A stretch of 64,000 nt of DNA from Gordonia asplenii (GCF_012933505.1 NZ_JABBNB010000010.1:120908-184907); one strand, 5' to 3'; counted from the stretch's first letter, positions 28,936 to 39,557 are shown. Notes: a model not told the origin generated them from the sequence alone. A program made the numbers and translations.

Positions 28936-29613
28936 CTACGCCAATCCCAAGTCGGCCATCCGCTGTGCGTGCCGGTCCGACACCGAGTCGAAGAACCGCG
29001 ACACCGCCTGCAGATCGCCGGTTCCCTGGAACAGCAGATCGGTGACGTCGTCTTCGGCGGCGAGCACCCACTGTGCGTGCGTGATCGCCTCGCCGAGGAG
29101 TCGACGCCCCCACAGCGTCAACGGTCCGCGCAGGACGGGCTCCGCGGCGAGTTTGCCGCGAACCTGCGCAATCGCGAAGGCCGAGTTGCCGGTCTCCGCC
29201 ATCACGCCCTCGACCACCGCGCGCGCGTCGTCGGGCAACATGTGGGCCAGTTCGAGGTAGAAGTCGGCGGCCAGACCGTCGCCGATGTAGGCCTTGATCA
29301 TCGCCTCGTACCAGCTCTTCGGATTGGTCGCACCGTGGTAGCGGTCGAAGACGTCGACGTAGTCGCCGATGGCCTTGATCGGATCGCCGCCACGTGCTTC
29401 GAGCTGCGCGGCCAGCAGATCGAAGTGGCCCATCTCCGCGCTCGCCATCCGGGCGATCGCTACTCGGCTGGCGATGTCGGGGGCCATCGCCGACTCGGCG
29501 ATCAATCGGGTGTAGGCCGCGTACTCCCCCGCCAGCAGCACCGCGAACAGTTTCGTGATCCCCCGCTCCAAAGCCGCATCCGATTCCGTGGGCACCGCTG
29601 AACTCTCCGCCAT
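28936..29613 (-). CDS. ferritin-like fold protein (Rv3210c-like)
   Basis: A 225-residue helical protein of the ferritin-like/MiaE-like superfamily. Metal-ligand candidates are the Glu of LLAGEYAAYTRL and the E-x2-H of ASAEMGHFDLL. A second pair may lie in GEAITHAQWVL. Enzymatic role unknown; tRNA hydroxylase activity is only a family possibility. The frame is open to 29685, but ATG 29613 (MAESSAV) is the natural start, with TACCAT eight bases before it. Confidence 0.85.
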   Translation of the reverse strand: MAESSAVPTESDAALERGITKLFAVLLAGEYAAYTRLIAESAMAPDIASRVAIARMASAEMGHFDLLAAQLEARGGDPIKAIGDYVDVFDRYHGATNPKSWYEAMIKAYIGDGLAADFYLELAHMLPDDARAVVEGVMAETGNSAFAIAQVRGKLAAEPVLRGPLTLWGRRLLGEAITHAQWVLAAEDDVTDLLFQGTGDLQAVSRFFDSVSDRHAQRMADLGLA

Positions 29614-29907
29614 GGTTGTAAATGGTAGGCGAGAGGGCGTCCCGACGTTCACCAGTGGTGAGCCACCGGTCCTCACCAGGTACAATTATCGTCGGCGTCC
29701 ATCATCGACGCGGTAGAACGGCCCTGGCGGAGCAAGTCGCGCCGGCTCATGTGCCCGCGTCGCGATGTTCGTCTTCGATGATGTGCGCGCACACCTGAGC
29801 CTGCTCGCAGGCGCCCGACGCCGGGCCGCCGACGAGTGCCACACCGCATTCTTGCTGGCAGAGAGCCTTTTTGTGCGTGCGAACGCAGCTAGGAAGGCAC
29901 CACCGCA

Positions 29908-31581
<1,674 letters not shown>

Positions 31582-31615
31582 CCCGGCTCGCGAATCCACT
31601 TCGTAAAGGGCAACT

Positions 31616-32878
31616 TTGGTCACACCGGAACGCCGGCACCCGATCGACATAGCGGTGTCGTTATGCATCGTCGCCGTGCTGGCCGTCGTCGGGGTGACCG
31701 TCTGGTGGTTCAGCCCGGCCCGGCACACCTCCAGTGAGCCGGCGGCCAAGTCCGCGCCCGCGGTCACCGATCCCGAGGTCGCGCCGGAACGTTTCGTCGA
31801 GAAGTGGACCGCGGCGTCGACCGCGGCGCCCGTCCCGCAGACCACCCAGACCGTGGTCCTGACCGGGGCGGACGGCTCCCTCGTCGGCCGCGATCCGGCG
31901 ACCGGGCGAGCGGTGTGGAGTTATCGACGTGATCTGCCGCTGTGCGCGTTCTCCGCGTGGGGAGGCGCCGGCACCGACCTCGCCGTCGCCGCATACCGCA
32001 ATTCGCGCGGCTGCGGCGAGGTGACGACGTTCGACGCCGGGTCGGGACGACGCACCGCGGCCCGCACGAGCCTCGCCGATTCGACGATCCAGCTCATCAC
32101 CGACGACGGGTACATGCTGGCCCAGGGCCCCACCCGCCTGGAGACCTGGGGCAACAACCTGGTCCGCGGCATCGAGTACGGCCGCGTCGACGCCCCGGTG
32201 AAGCCCGGAGTGCAGCCCCACGAGGGCAAATTGTGTCTGATCCACTCGTCGGCGATCGCCGGCTCCCGGGTCGCGGTGATCGAGCGCTGCGACCACGAAC
32301 CCGGCTACCGGCTGACGGTCCTCGGCGCCACCCTGGACAAGGACGAGAAAGTCACCCAATACGGATCGTCGATCATCAGCAGCGGCACCACCCAGCCTCC
32401 GCCGCGACTCATCGCGATGTCGACGTCGGGGATCGCCGTCTACGACGGCGGCGGCAACAGCCCCGAACCACGCGGCGCCACGATCCGTCAATTCAACTCC
32501 GACGGCGCGCAAATCGGTGAGAGCACGGTCAACGGCCCGCTCGGGCCGCCGATCGATTCGACGCCGATCACCCGCGGCGGACTGACCACGTTCTGGACCG
32601 GGACCGGGACCGTCGTGCTCGACGCCCAGAGCGTCCGGCCGCTGTATCAGATCCCCAACACGCTCGGCCCGGGCGTCGTGATGGGCGGGCAGCTGCTGTT
32701 GCCGACTGCCGCCGGAATATCCGTGCGGGCATCGACCGACGCGCACGAGGTACGCACGATTGCGTTGTCCCGCAAGGATTATCACGGCCAGACCGTCGCC
32801 GGCGGGGTGCTCGGCGGCACCTATTACGAACAATGGGGCGACACGCTGCACGCCTACGGCGCGGCGCCGATCAGCTAG
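31616..32878 (+). CDS. membrane-anchored beta-propeller-like protein (Rv3212-like)
   Basis: A 420-residue protein with one N-terminal transmembrane helix (IAVSLCIVAVLAVVGVTVWWF) and an extracellular domain with WD/PQQ-like blades (for example DGSLVGRDPATGRAVWSYRRDL). Two cysteines in LPLCAFSAWGG and NSRGCGEV may pair. Function unknown. The TTG start is chosen because AAAGGG lies six bases upstream and no ATG fits. It is 34 bp downstream of rhlE on the same strand. Confidence 0.82.
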   Translation: MVTPERRHPIDIAVSLCIVAVLAVVGVTVWWFSPARHTSSEPAAKSAPAVTDPEVAPERFVEKWTAASTAAPVPQTTQTVVLTGADGSLVGRDPATGRAVWSYRRDLPLCAFSAWGGAGTDLAVAAYRNSRGCGEVTTFDAGSGRRTAARTSLADSTIQLITDDGYMLAQGPTRLETWGNNLVRGIEYGRVDAPVKPGVQPHEGKLCLIHSSAIAGSRVAVIERCDHEPGYRLTVLGATLDKDEKVTQYGSSIISSGTTQPPPRLIAMSTSGIAVYDGGGNSPEPRGATIRQFNSDGAQIGESTVNGPLGPPIDSTPITRGGLTTFWTGTGTVVLDAQSVRPLYQIPNTLGPGVVMGGQLLLPTAAGISVRASTDAHEVRTIALSRKDYHGQTVAGGVLGGTYYEQWGDTLHAYGAAPIS

Positions 32879-32950
32879 GCGCTGCCCGCCGTTGGTTGAG
32901 TTGAACCGGGTTTGGCGAGCGCAGTGGAGTGCCTGCTTCGCCGCATCCTG

Positions 32951-33090
32951 CTGGTTGAGCGAGGCGAAGCCGAGTCGAAACCATCGGGCTACGAGTCGCT
33001 AACTGTCGCTATGTGTTTGGTGCGGTGGTCTCGTCGGCTCACGTGGTTTCGACACGGGCCTTCGCTAACGCTCCGGCCCGGCTCAACCAG
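32951..33090. repeat. GGTTGAGC/TCGAAACC interspersed repeats (family A)
   Basis: Two palindromic units: 32951-32982 (CTGGTTGAGC ... CGAGTCGAAACC) and 33043-33090 (GTGGTTTCGACACG ... CGGCTCAACCAG), in opposite orientation. Similar units occur at 41.1, 62.4 and 63.4-64.0 kb. The 333-bp spacer between the Rv3212-like gene and parA holds only these and the tandem array that follows. Confidence 0.75.
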
Positions 33091-33183
33091 CGGAAGGGAC
33101 GGCTCAACCAGCAGGAGGGACGGCTCAACCAGCGGAAGGGACGGCTCAACCAGCAGGAGGGTCGGCTCAACCAGCGGAAGACC
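33079..33183. repeat. five tandem 21-bp repeats
   Basis: Five copies of a 21-bp unit CGGCTCAACCAGC-GGAAGGGA, alternating with a CAGCAGGAGGG variant so that the higher period is 42 bp. It grows out of the GCTCAACCAG end of a family A unit. A short frame through it reads RLNQRKG/RLNQQEG, which is just the repeat translated. No spacers of unique sequence exist, so it is not a CRISPR. Confidence 0.85.
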
Positions 33184-33211
33184 ACAGCACAACCCGCGGA
33201 GTGCTAAGACC

Positions 33212-34009
33212 TCACTCCACCACCGCGTCGAAAGTCGCCAGCGGCGCATCGGAATTCCAGTGCTTCCAGAGATTCGCGGCGAGCTCGCGATAGGCGTCGG
33301 CGCCCTTGTTCTTGCGTCCGCGCATCACCGAGCTGCCCGACGCCGAGGCCTCGGCGAAGCGCACGGTCCGCGGAATCGGCGGGTCGAGGACCGGGAGGTT
33401 GTAACGATCGGCGACGTCGGAGAGGACGTCGCGCGAGTGCGTCGTGCGCGAATCATAAAGTGTCGCAACGGCTCCCAGCATCTCCAACTTCGGATTGGTG
33501 ATCTGCTGGATCTCGGTGACGGTACGTAGCAGCTGCCCGACACCGCGATGCGCGAGGGTCTCGCACTGCAGCGGCACCACTACTTCGTCGGCGGCGGTCA
33601 GTCCGTTGAGCGTCAGCACGCCGAGCGACGGCGGGCAGTCGAGCAGGATCACGTCGAAGTCCTCGGCGACCTCCGCGAGTGCACGCTTGAGCGCATATTC
33701 GCGGCCCGGCCGCATCAACAGCAGCGCCTCTGCACCGGCGAGGTCGATGGTCGCGGGCAGCAGCGTCACATTGTCTTCGGTGTCGAGTAGGACGTCGCCG
33801 ATCTCCTCTTCGCCGAGCAGGACGTCGTGCACCGAGGTCTTCAGTTGATCCGGGTCGTGGCCGAGCGAAAAGGTAAGGCAGCCTTGGGGATCGAGGTCGA
33901 CGACGAGCACCGACACGTCGAGGTCGGCCAGCGCCGCCCCCAATGATTCGACCGTGGTGGTCTTGGCGACGCCACCCTTCTGGTTTGCGATGGCAAGCGT
34001 GCGGGTCAT
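33212..34009 (-). CDS. ParA/Soj-like ATPase (Rv3213c-like)
   Basis: A 265-residue ParA family ATPase. The deviant Walker A is NQKGGVAKTTTVESLG at residues 9-24, Walker A' is VLVVDLDPQG, and Walker B is VILLDCPPSLGVLTL. No parB lies beside it, so it is an orphan ParA with a role in partitioning or protein positioning that is unknown here. The ATG follows TACCAT by six bases (leaderless). The stop is next to the 21-bp repeat array. Confidence 0.9.
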   Translation of the reverse strand: MTRTLAIANQKGGVAKTTTVESLGAALADLDVSVLVVDLDPQGCLTFSLGHDPDQLKTSVHDVLLGEEEIGDVLLDTEDNVTLLPATIDLAGAEALLLMRPGREYALKRALAEVAEDFDVILLDCPPSLGVLTLNGLTAADEVVVPLQCETLAHRGVGQLLRTVTEIQQITNPKLEMLGAVATLYDSRTTHSRDVLSDVADRYNLPVLDPPIPRTVRFAEASASGSSVMRGRKNKGADAYRELAANLWKHWNSDAPLATFDAVVE

Positions 34010-34084
34010 ACCGACATGGTATTGGGTTCCTGATCGGGCGGCGCGTCAGGCGTTCGGTGGCGCGGCGTCATCGCTGTCCCGTGG

Positions 34085-34513
34085 TCAGCTGTCCCCGTAG
34101 TCGTGCGCCAGCCACCGCACCGACGCCGGCATGAACAGCAGCACCATCACCACGATCACGGCGATGATCAGCGGAATCCCGTACAGCGGCTGATGACTGT
34201 CGGTGAGCAGTGCGTAGGCGACCGGCAACAGCAGCAACTGCGCGACGACGGCGATCGCCCGGCCCCACCGACGGCCCTTGAGCAGCGCGATTCCGCCGAC
34301 GAGAACACCGCCGCCGATGATCGCGAACCACGCCCCGGTGCCATAACTGTTGGCGATCGACTGATCGTCGCCGCGCAGTCCCAGAATCACCATCACGACG
34401 GCGGCGATCACGCCCAGTCCGCCTTCGAGCGCCACGAGCGCTCCGGCCCGGCGAATCGTCGTCGGCGGCTTGTCATCGATGGTCGGCCGTTCGTTCGGCG
34501 CGTTGTCCTCCAC
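34085..34513 (-). CDS. four-helix integral membrane protein (Rv3217c-like)
   Basis: A 142-residue protein with four predicted transmembrane helices (ALVALEGGLGVIAAVVMVILG, GAWFAIIGGGVLVGGIALL, AIAVVAQLLLLPVAYALL, IPLIIAVIVVMVLLFM). The first 22 residues are hydrophilic. Function unknown. The GTG start lies seven bases after TACCCT (leaderless). It diverges from the lipid kinase-like gene. Confidence 0.82.
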   Translation of the reverse strand: MEDNAPNERPTIDDKPPTTIRRAGALVALEGGLGVIAAVVMVILGLRGDDQSIANSYGTGAWFAIIGGGVLVGGIALLKGRRWGRAIAVVAQLLLLPVAYALLTDSHQPLYGIPLIIAVIVVMVLLFMPASVRWLAHDYGDS

Positions 34514-34572
34514 AGATCCCAGGGTATTGCCCGATTATGTGGATTCCGCCGCGACCCCATATCCTTGGCGCC

Positions 34573-35535
34573 GTGCGCGCCATGCTGATCGTGAACCCGT
34601 TCGCGACTTCGACGACCCCTGCGGGCCGCGACGCGCTGGTCAACACCCTCAACTCGCGCTTCGACCTCGTCGTCGAGCACACCACCCATCGCGGGCATGC
34701 GGGCGAACTCGCCGCGCGGGCCCGCGCCGAGGCCTTCGACGTCGTCGTGGTGCACGGCGGCGACGGATCGGTGAATGAGGTCGTCAACGGCATCCTCGGC
34801 TCGCCCGGCGCGCCCCGGCCGGAGTCCGACGAGCTGCCCGCCGTCGGAGTGATCCCCGGCGGCAGTGCGAACGTTTTCGCCCGTGCCGTCGGCATCGAAC
34901 CGGACCCGCTGCGCGCGACCGGCCAACTCATCGAACTGCTCCAGGCCGACAAGAAGCGGGCGGTCAACCTCGGCCACACCGACGACCGCTGGTTCATCTT
35001 CAACTGCGGCATGGGCATCGACGCCATGGTCGTACGCGAGATGGAACGCAAACGCAATGCGGGCAAGGCGGCCACACCGAACCGCTACCTGCGCACCACC
35101 GTCGCCACGTTCATCCGACACAGCGCCGACGCCGCGCGCTTCGACGTCGACGTCGAACTGCATCCGACCCCGAAGGGTGCGCACGCACCCATCCATCTGC
35201 CCGACGTCGCGTTCGGGTTCGTCAGCAATGCCAGCCCGTGGACCTACCTCGGCGGCCGCGAGATCCGCACCAACCCGACCACCGGGTTCGACAACGGGCT
35301 GGGCATCTTCGCAGCGTCGTCGATGGGCGTGCTGGCAAACCTTCCGCTGGCCTACCGGCTGCTCGCCAACGCCGAGCCGAAGGCTCGCCACCTCTACCGC
35401 AACGACGATGTCCGCGAAGTGACATTCACCGCATCGCAGCCCCTTGACGTACAGATGGACGGCGACTACATCGGCACCCATCAGCGATTGAAATTCAGCT
35501 ATCGCAAGGCGGCCTTGCAGATCGTCGCACCCTGA
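34573..35535 (+). CDS. diacylglycerol/lipid kinase family protein (Rv3218-like)
   Basis: A 320-residue DAGK-catalytic-domain protein. The nucleotide-binding strand is MLIVNPFATST, the GGDG motif is VVHGGDGSVNEVVNG near residue 60, and VGVIPGGSANVFARAVG is the second conserved loop. It probably phosphorylates a lipid or sphingoid-like substrate at the membrane. The GTG at 34573 lies seven bases after TATCCT (leaderless); an ATG at 34582 is possible. It precedes whiB1 by a 316-bp regulatory spacer. Confidence 0.88.
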   Translation: MRAMLIVNPFATSTTPAGRDALVNTLNSRFDLVVEHTTHRGHAGELAARARAEAFDVVVVHGGDGSVNEVVNGILGSPGAPRPESDELPAVGVIPGGSANVFARAVGIEPDPLRATGQLIELLQADKKRAVNLGHTDDRWFIFNCGMGIDAMVVREMERKRNAGKAATPNRYLRTTVATFIRHSADAARFDVDVELHPTPKGAHAPIHLPDVAFGFVSNASPWTYLGGREIRTNPTTGFDNGLGIFAASSMGVLANLPLAYRLLANAEPKARHLYRNDDVREVTFTASQPLDVQMDGDYIGTHQRLKFSYRKAALQIVAP

Positions 35536-35710
35536 TCTACCTGCGGTTTCACTGTTCGACGCGGCAAATGCCACGCGTGTAAGCCACGCCTGTGACCTGG
35601 ACTTTTTGTAAAAAACCCTGGTCAGATCGCCAACACAGTAGTACAACGGTACGGGGCTACTTTCGAGTACCCCCGGGGCAGTGACTTTGACCACGTGTTA
35701 ACGGAAGGCT

Positions 35711-35727
35711 ATTGACTTAACGTCAAT
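35711..35727. promoter_or_regulatory. 17-bp inverted repeat upstream of whiB1
   Basis: ATTGAC-TTAAC-GTCAAT, perfect 6-bp arms, about 125 bp before the whiB1 start. whiB1 in M. tuberculosis is controlled by CRP-type and WhiB1 binding. This palindrome is not the CRP consensus, so a different factor is possible. The rest of the 316-bp spacer (35536-35851) holds AT-rich promoter-like DNA. Confidence 0.45.
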
Positions 35728-35851
35728 TCGTGAAAGTATTCACAAGCAACAACGCGGAAACATTCAGTGTGCGCGTGTGTGAACTAGCTGTTACAGCCAA
35801 CGAACTCGAACGAGTCGATGAGTGGTGCGCAAGGCACCTTAAGGAGAAGGA

Positions 35852-36106
35852 ATGGACTGGCGTCACAAGGCAATCTGTCGCGATGAGGATCCGGAGCTGT
35901 TCTTCCCAGTGGGAACCAGCGGACCGGCCATCGCTCAGATCGCTGATGCGAAGCTCGTCTGCAACCGTTGCCCGGTTACAGCGGACTGCCTGTCGTGGGC
36001 ACTGGACTCGGGCCAGGACGCCGGCGTGTGGGGCGGAATGAGCGAAGACGAGCGCCGCGCACTCAAGCGCCGCAATGCTCGCACCCGCGCCCGCAGCAGC
36101 GTCTAA
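35852..36106 (+). CDS. whiB1: WhiB1 nitric oxide-responsive regulator
   Basis: An 84-residue Wbl protein. The [4Fe-4S] ligands are Cys 9 (KAICRDEDPELFFP), Cys 37 and Cys 40 (LVCNRCPVTADC), and Cys 46. The turn DAGVWGGMSEDERRAL and a basic C-terminus follow. WhiB1 binds SigA region 4 and DNA and is essential in M. tuberculosis; NO converts it to a DNA-binding form. A strong ribosome binding site (AAGGAGAAGGA) precedes the ATG. A terminator follows at 36148-36184. Confidence 0.96.
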   Translation: MDWRHKAICRDEDPELFFPVGTSGPAIAQIADAKLVCNRCPVTADCLSWALDSGQDAGVWGGMSEDERRALKRRNARTRARSSV

Positions 36107-36147
36107 CGACCGAAAGTTCGCCGCCACAGCCCGGCGGCACCCTCGCG

Positions 36148-36184
36148 AAGAAGGACCCGGCCACCTCGGCGGGTCCTTCTTCCG
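36148..36184 (+). terminator. intrinsic terminator after whiB1
   Basis: The perfect stem AAGAAGGACCCG paired with CGGGTCCTTCTT (12 bp, 36148-36159 and 36170-36181, 10-nt loop) lies 41 bp after the whiB1 stop. It has a short T-rich right arm (CTTCTTCC) rather than a long T run. Confidence 0.75.
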
Positions 36185-36231
36185 TTGCATGAAGGCGTGT
36201 CTTGGCCCTTGTGCTGCACCATCTTTCGCGC

Positions 36232-37716
36232 CTACCTGACCGGCACGGTCACGGTCGCGCGGGTGCCGCCACCAGTGCCCGCACCGAGTTCCAGCGCGCC
36301 GCCGAGATCGATCTCGACCAGCGTGCGCACGATCTGCAGACCCAACCGCTCCGAGGCGAGCATGTCGAAACCCTGGGGCAGCCCCTGCCCGTCGTCGCTG
36401 ATCGACACCTTCAGGCGACGCATGTCCCGGCTGCCGGTGATGGTGATGGCTCCCCCGTCGTCGCCCGACATACCGTGCTCGACGGAGTTCTGAATCAGCT
36501 CCGACAACACCATGACCAGCGGCATCGCCAGCTCGGCGGGTAGCACTCCGAGCCGTCCGCGACGACGGACCCGGGTATGAGTGCCGCCCGCGGCGTCGAG
36601 CAGGGTCGGCATCAGCCGGTCGACGACCTCGTCGAGATCCACTTCCTCGTCGACGCTGCCGGAGAGCAATTCGTGTACCAAGGCGATCGACGCCACCCGG
36701 CGATCGGCCTCGGTGAGCGCGGTGCGCGCCTCCGGATAAGACGTCCGTCGCGCTTGCAACCGCAACAGTGCCGAGACGCTCTGCAGGTTGTTCTTGACCC
36801 GGTGGTGGATCTCCCGGATGGTGGCGTCTTTGCTGATCAACGCCAGATCACGGCGCTTGACCTCGGTGACGTCGCGGATGAGCACCACCGCGCCGGTGGT
36901 CTTCGACGCCGGGCGCAGCGGCACCGCACGCAACAGGACCGTCGCGCGCCGGGCGTCGACTTCCATCCGCATCGCGACGTCGACGTCGGGCTCGCGCTGT
37001 CCGACCGCGATCCGCAGCATGTGCGCGGCGTCTTGCGCTTCGAAGGCATCGGTCAACAAACCCGTGATGACATCGGCCAGCAGCGTCCCCGACAATTCCG
37101 CGCTGTAGCCCATGCGGTGAAACGCGGACAGTGCGTTCGGACTGGCGTAGGCGACCGCGCCGTCGGGATCGAGCCGGATGAACCCGTCGCCGGCTCGCGG
37201 CGTCGATAGACCGGTCGGATTGCCCTCGACGAGCGGGAAACTGCCGTCGCTGACCATCTGACAGAGGTCGTTGGCGCAATCGCTGTACGCCGCTTCTAGC
37301 GGCGACGGCGGACTCGGCGCGCCCGCGTCCACCGCTCGGGTCAGTACAGCGATCACTTCGCCGTCGAATCCGATCGGCCACAACTGCAGCCCGACGGTGA
37401 CACCGCCGGCGGTCACCGAATCCCTCGCCGGTCGACCGGCGAACACGGCGTCGAGTGCTTCGGATCGCCCGCCGTCGAGCAGGGTGCCGACCTCGTCGCG
37501 GGGTAATACGGTCGAGGCCGTGTTGGGTCGGCACTGCGCGACGGTCAGCACCCGGGTGTTCTCGGCGTCGGAGCCGACCGTGCGCACCGACATCAACAAG
37601 TCGGCGAAGGAGAGGTCGGCGAGGAGTTGCCATTCGGCGACGAGGCGCTGGAGGTGTCCTGCTCCCTCGTCGGTGAGCGCGGTGTGCGCGGCAAGGAGAT
37701 CTGCGAGAGTCGACAT
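36232..37716 (-). CDS. pdtaS: PdtaS sensor histidine kinase
   Basis: A 494-residue soluble histidine kinase. A GAF domain occupies about residues 1-140, a PAS domain 170-285, a HisKA_2 dimerisation helix has the phospho-acceptor His in IREIHHRVKNNLQSVSALLRLQ (304-305), and a HATPase domain ends the protein (ELIQNSVEHGM, then VSISDDGQGLP). PdtaS signals to PdtaR, an ANTAR RNA-binding regulator encoded elsewhere. It matches Rv3220c. No transmembrane helix, consistent with the family. Confidence 0.94.
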   Translation of the reverse strand: MSTLADLLAAHTALTDEGAGHLQRLVAEWQLLADLSFADLLMSVRTVGSDAENTRVLTVAQCRPNTASTVLPRDEVGTLLDGGRSEALDAVFAGRPARDSVTAGGVTVGLQLWPIGFDGEVIAVLTRAVDAGAPSPPSPLEAAYSDCANDLCQMVSDGSFPLVEGNPTGLSTPRAGDGFIRLDPDGAVAYASPNALSAFHRMGYSAELSGTLLADVITGLLTDAFEAQDAAHMLRIAVGQREPDVDVAMRMEVDARRATVLLRAVPLRPASKTTGAVVLIRDVTEVKRRDLALISKDATIREIHHRVKNNLQSVSALLRLQARRTSYPEARTALTEADRRVASIALVHELLSGSVDEEVDLDEVVDRLMPTLLDAAGGTHTRVRRRGRLGVLPAELAMPLVMVLSELIQNSVEHGMSGDDGGAITITGSRDMRRLKVSISDDGQGLPQGFDMLASERLGLQIVRTLVEIDLGGALELGAGTGGGTRATVTVPVR

Positions 37717-37744
37717 CTAGCGCACCTGTCGACGGCTCGGCGGG

Positions 37745-37981
37745 TCAGCGGTAGACAGCGATGACATCCCCCGCCTGGATCACGTCGCCGACCGCCACCT
37801 TGACCTCGGCGAGTGTCCCCGCGTCCTCGGCCACGACCGGAATCTCCATCTTCATCGACTCCAGCAGTACCAGCGTGTCGCCCACTTCGACCGCCTGTCC
37901 GGCGGCCGCACGAACCTCGAGCACACTCGCGACGATCTCGGCGACGACATCCTCGGGCGCCGAAGAATTCTGATCTGCCAT
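37745..37981 (-). CDS. biotin/lipoyl attachment domain protein (TB7.3-like)
   Basis: A 78-residue single biotinyl domain. The modified lysine is in VLLESMKMEIPV, and the paired GDVIQAGDVIAVY ends the hammerhead fold. It is a stand-alone biotin carrier (Rv3221c position); its carboxylase partner is not in this window. It lies 28 bp upstream of pdtaS on the same strand, so they may be cotranscribed. Confidence 0.92.
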   Translation of the reverse strand: MADQNSSAPEDVVAEIVASVLEVRAAAGQAVEVGDTLVLLESMKMEIPVVAEDAGTLAEVKVAVGDVIQAGDVIAVYR

Positions 37982-38239
37982 GCACCTAAGTTAACCCACG
38001 AACCGCCCGGAAAACGATTCCACACCGGTACTGACCAGTAGCAATCGGTCGTGGTGCCGAATACGCTCCCGCCGGGTTACGAGCCGGACGGCGATGCGTC
38101 CAGGTCTGCTGCGCATGCGACGGCCCGACGAACGCCGTCGGCGAGGGAGGTCGGAGCCCGTCGTTCGTGCGGCTCGTTTTCGCTCCGCGGTACCTCACGT
38201 GGAAGAATGGACCGGCACTGAACACGAAGGAGGCCCATC

Positions 38240-38314
38240 ATGGGTAAGCGCGGACGCAAGAAGCGTGCTCGTAAGAAGAACGCAGCCAACCACGGCCGGC
38301 GGCCTAACTCCTGA
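38240..38314 (+). CDS. 50S ribosomal protein bL37 (24 residues)
   Basis: A 24-codon gene starting MGKRGRKKRARKK and ending with NHGRRPNS. It is almost entirely basic and matches the actinobacterial bL37, a small protein found in mycobacterial large-subunit structures, in its usual place beside the sigH/rshA locus. AAGGAGG lies eight bases upstream of the ATG and a strong terminator follows at 38340-38388. It is easily missed because of its size. Confidence 0.9.
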   Translation: MGKRGRKKRARKKNAANHGRRPNS

Positions 38315-38339
38315 CTCGCGAACAGTTGAGTCAGACAGC

Positions 38340-38388
38340 AACACCCGGGTGACCGGCGAACGAGAGTTCGCGGCCCCGGGTGTTTTTG
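38340..38388 (+). terminator. intrinsic terminator after bL37
   Basis: An outer stem AACACCCGGG/CCCGGGTGTT (38340-38349 and 38375-38384) with an inner CGAAC-gaga-GTTCG stem, followed by TTTGG; the right arm itself runs into GTTTTTGG. It is 25 bp after the bL37 stop. Confidence 0.85.
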
Positions 38389-38419
38389 GTTGCTGCGGCG
38401 GTCGCGCGGTCGACGCGGA

Positions 38420-38743
38420 CTAACCGTCCGACAACCGCTGCTCGTGCACGATGACGGTCTTGCGGATCTCGATCGTGAGCCGCTCACGCAGGCCCTTGGG
38501 CGCCAGGTCGCCACCGCACTTGCGGTTGATCAGCGCTTTGAGATCCTTTTCGATGCCATAGCGTTCCAGGCACGACGGGCACCGGTCGAGGTGGCCCTGC
38601 AGCCTGCTGCGCGCGCCCGGATCGCATTCGTTGTCCAGGAGCAGCCAGACGTCGGCGATCACCGTCGAGCAGTCGATCTGGGTGAAGGTCGGGTCTGCTG
38701 CCGGTACCGCCGGATCGGCGTCGGCGCCCTGTCCCGCGGTCAT
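38420..38743 (-). CDS. rshA: RshA/RsrA-type zinc anti-sigma factor
   Basis: A 107-residue redox-sensitive anti-sigma factor. The zinc motif H-x3-C-x2-C is HLDRCPSC, with a further Cys in [11 protein letters not shown] and one in DNECDPGAR. It holds SigH in reduced conditions and releases it after disulfide formation. The ATG overlaps the sigH stop by four bases (ATGA), so the two are translationally coupled and made in fixed proportion. Confidence 0.94.
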   Translation of the reverse strand: MTAGQGADADPAVPAADPTFTQIDCSTVIADVWLLLDNECDPGARSRLQGHLDRCPSCLERYGIEKDLKALINRKCGGDLAPKGLRERLTIEIRKTVIVHEQRLSDG

Positions 38744-39381
38744 CGGGTCGCCCCCGACGTCGAGGTGTTGCGGGCGGCCCGATTGAATCCACGCTCGGCG
38801 GCCACGTCGGCCAGCAGTTCACGCAGTTGACGTCGGCCGCGATGCAGTCGCGACATGACGGTTCCAATCGGTGTATCCATGATCTCGGCTATCTCTTTGT
38901 AAGGGAGTCCCTCGACGTCGGCGTAGTACACCGCCATCCGGAACTCTTCCGGGAGCGCTTGCAGCGCATTCTTGATGTCATCGTCGGGCAGGGCGTCGAG
39001 CGCCTCGATCTCGGCCGAACGCAGACCGGTGGAGCTGTGTTCCGCGTTCGCGGCGAGCTGCCAGTCGGTGATCTCGTCGGTCGGATACTGCGCAGGCTGA
39101 CGCTGCTTCTTGCGGTAGCCGTTGATGTAGGTGTTCGTGAGGATCCGGTACAACCACGCCTTGAGGTTGGTGCCTTCGCGGAACGACTTGAACGCCGAGA
39201 ACGCCTTGATGTAGGTCTCCTGCACGAGATCCTCGGCGTCGGCCGGATTGCGGGTCATTCGGAGTGCAGCGCCGTACATCTGGTCGAGCAACGGCAATGC
39301 GTCGCGTTCGAAGCGGGCGGAGCGTTCCTCGTCGGTTTCGGCGGGCTCCGGCGCCTCGGTGGCGGGGGCGGGTTCGGTCAC
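38740..39381 (-). CDS. sigH: ECF sigma factor SigH/SigR
   Basis: A 213-residue ECF sigma factor for thiol-oxidative and heat stress. Sigma region 2 is [22 protein letters not shown] and [20 protein letters not shown]; region 4 is [22 protein letters not shown] and then [17 protein letters not shown]. The GTG at 39381 has GAAGGG six bases upstream and gives the usual family length. The frame is open without a stop to an ATG at 39513 that also has its own AGGAG site and lies below a SigH-type promoter. A 257-residue long form is therefore likely as well (see findings). Confidence 0.95.
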   Translation of the reverse strand: MTEPAPATEAPEPAETDEERSARFERDALPLLDQMYGAALRMTRNPADAEDLVQETYIKAFSAFKSFREGTNLKAWLYRILTNTYINGYRKKQRQPAQYPTDEITDWQLAANAEHSSTGLRSAEIEALDALPDDDIKNALQALPEEFRMAVYYADVEGLPYKEIAEIMDTPIGTVMSRLHRGRRQLRELLADVAAERGFNRAARNTSTSGATR

Positions 39382-39557
39382 TACGATCCCTTCGGTCGCG
39401 GTGCTCCGCCCGGCAGATGCTCGCAGCGGAGGTGTAACGATGTCCGGCAAGTTTACCGACCCGAAGACCTCGCCGGACACCGCCGTACTCCGCGTTGCCG
39501 CTGCCACTGTCATTACGTGCCCTCTCCTGTTGACGCTGCGGTTCGTTCGCCTGGGAT

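Noticed and set aside
33079..33183. CRISPR array
   Set aside because: The repeats abut with no unique spacers and there are no cas genes.
33013..33207. Short frame reading RLNQRKG/RLNQQEG repeats
   Set aside because: It is the 21-bp tandem array translated; no start signal or family.
35780..35800. CRP-type site TGTGA...TTACA upstream of whiB1
   Set aside because: The spacing between half sites is 8 instead of 6 and the second half is imperfect; not strong enough to call.
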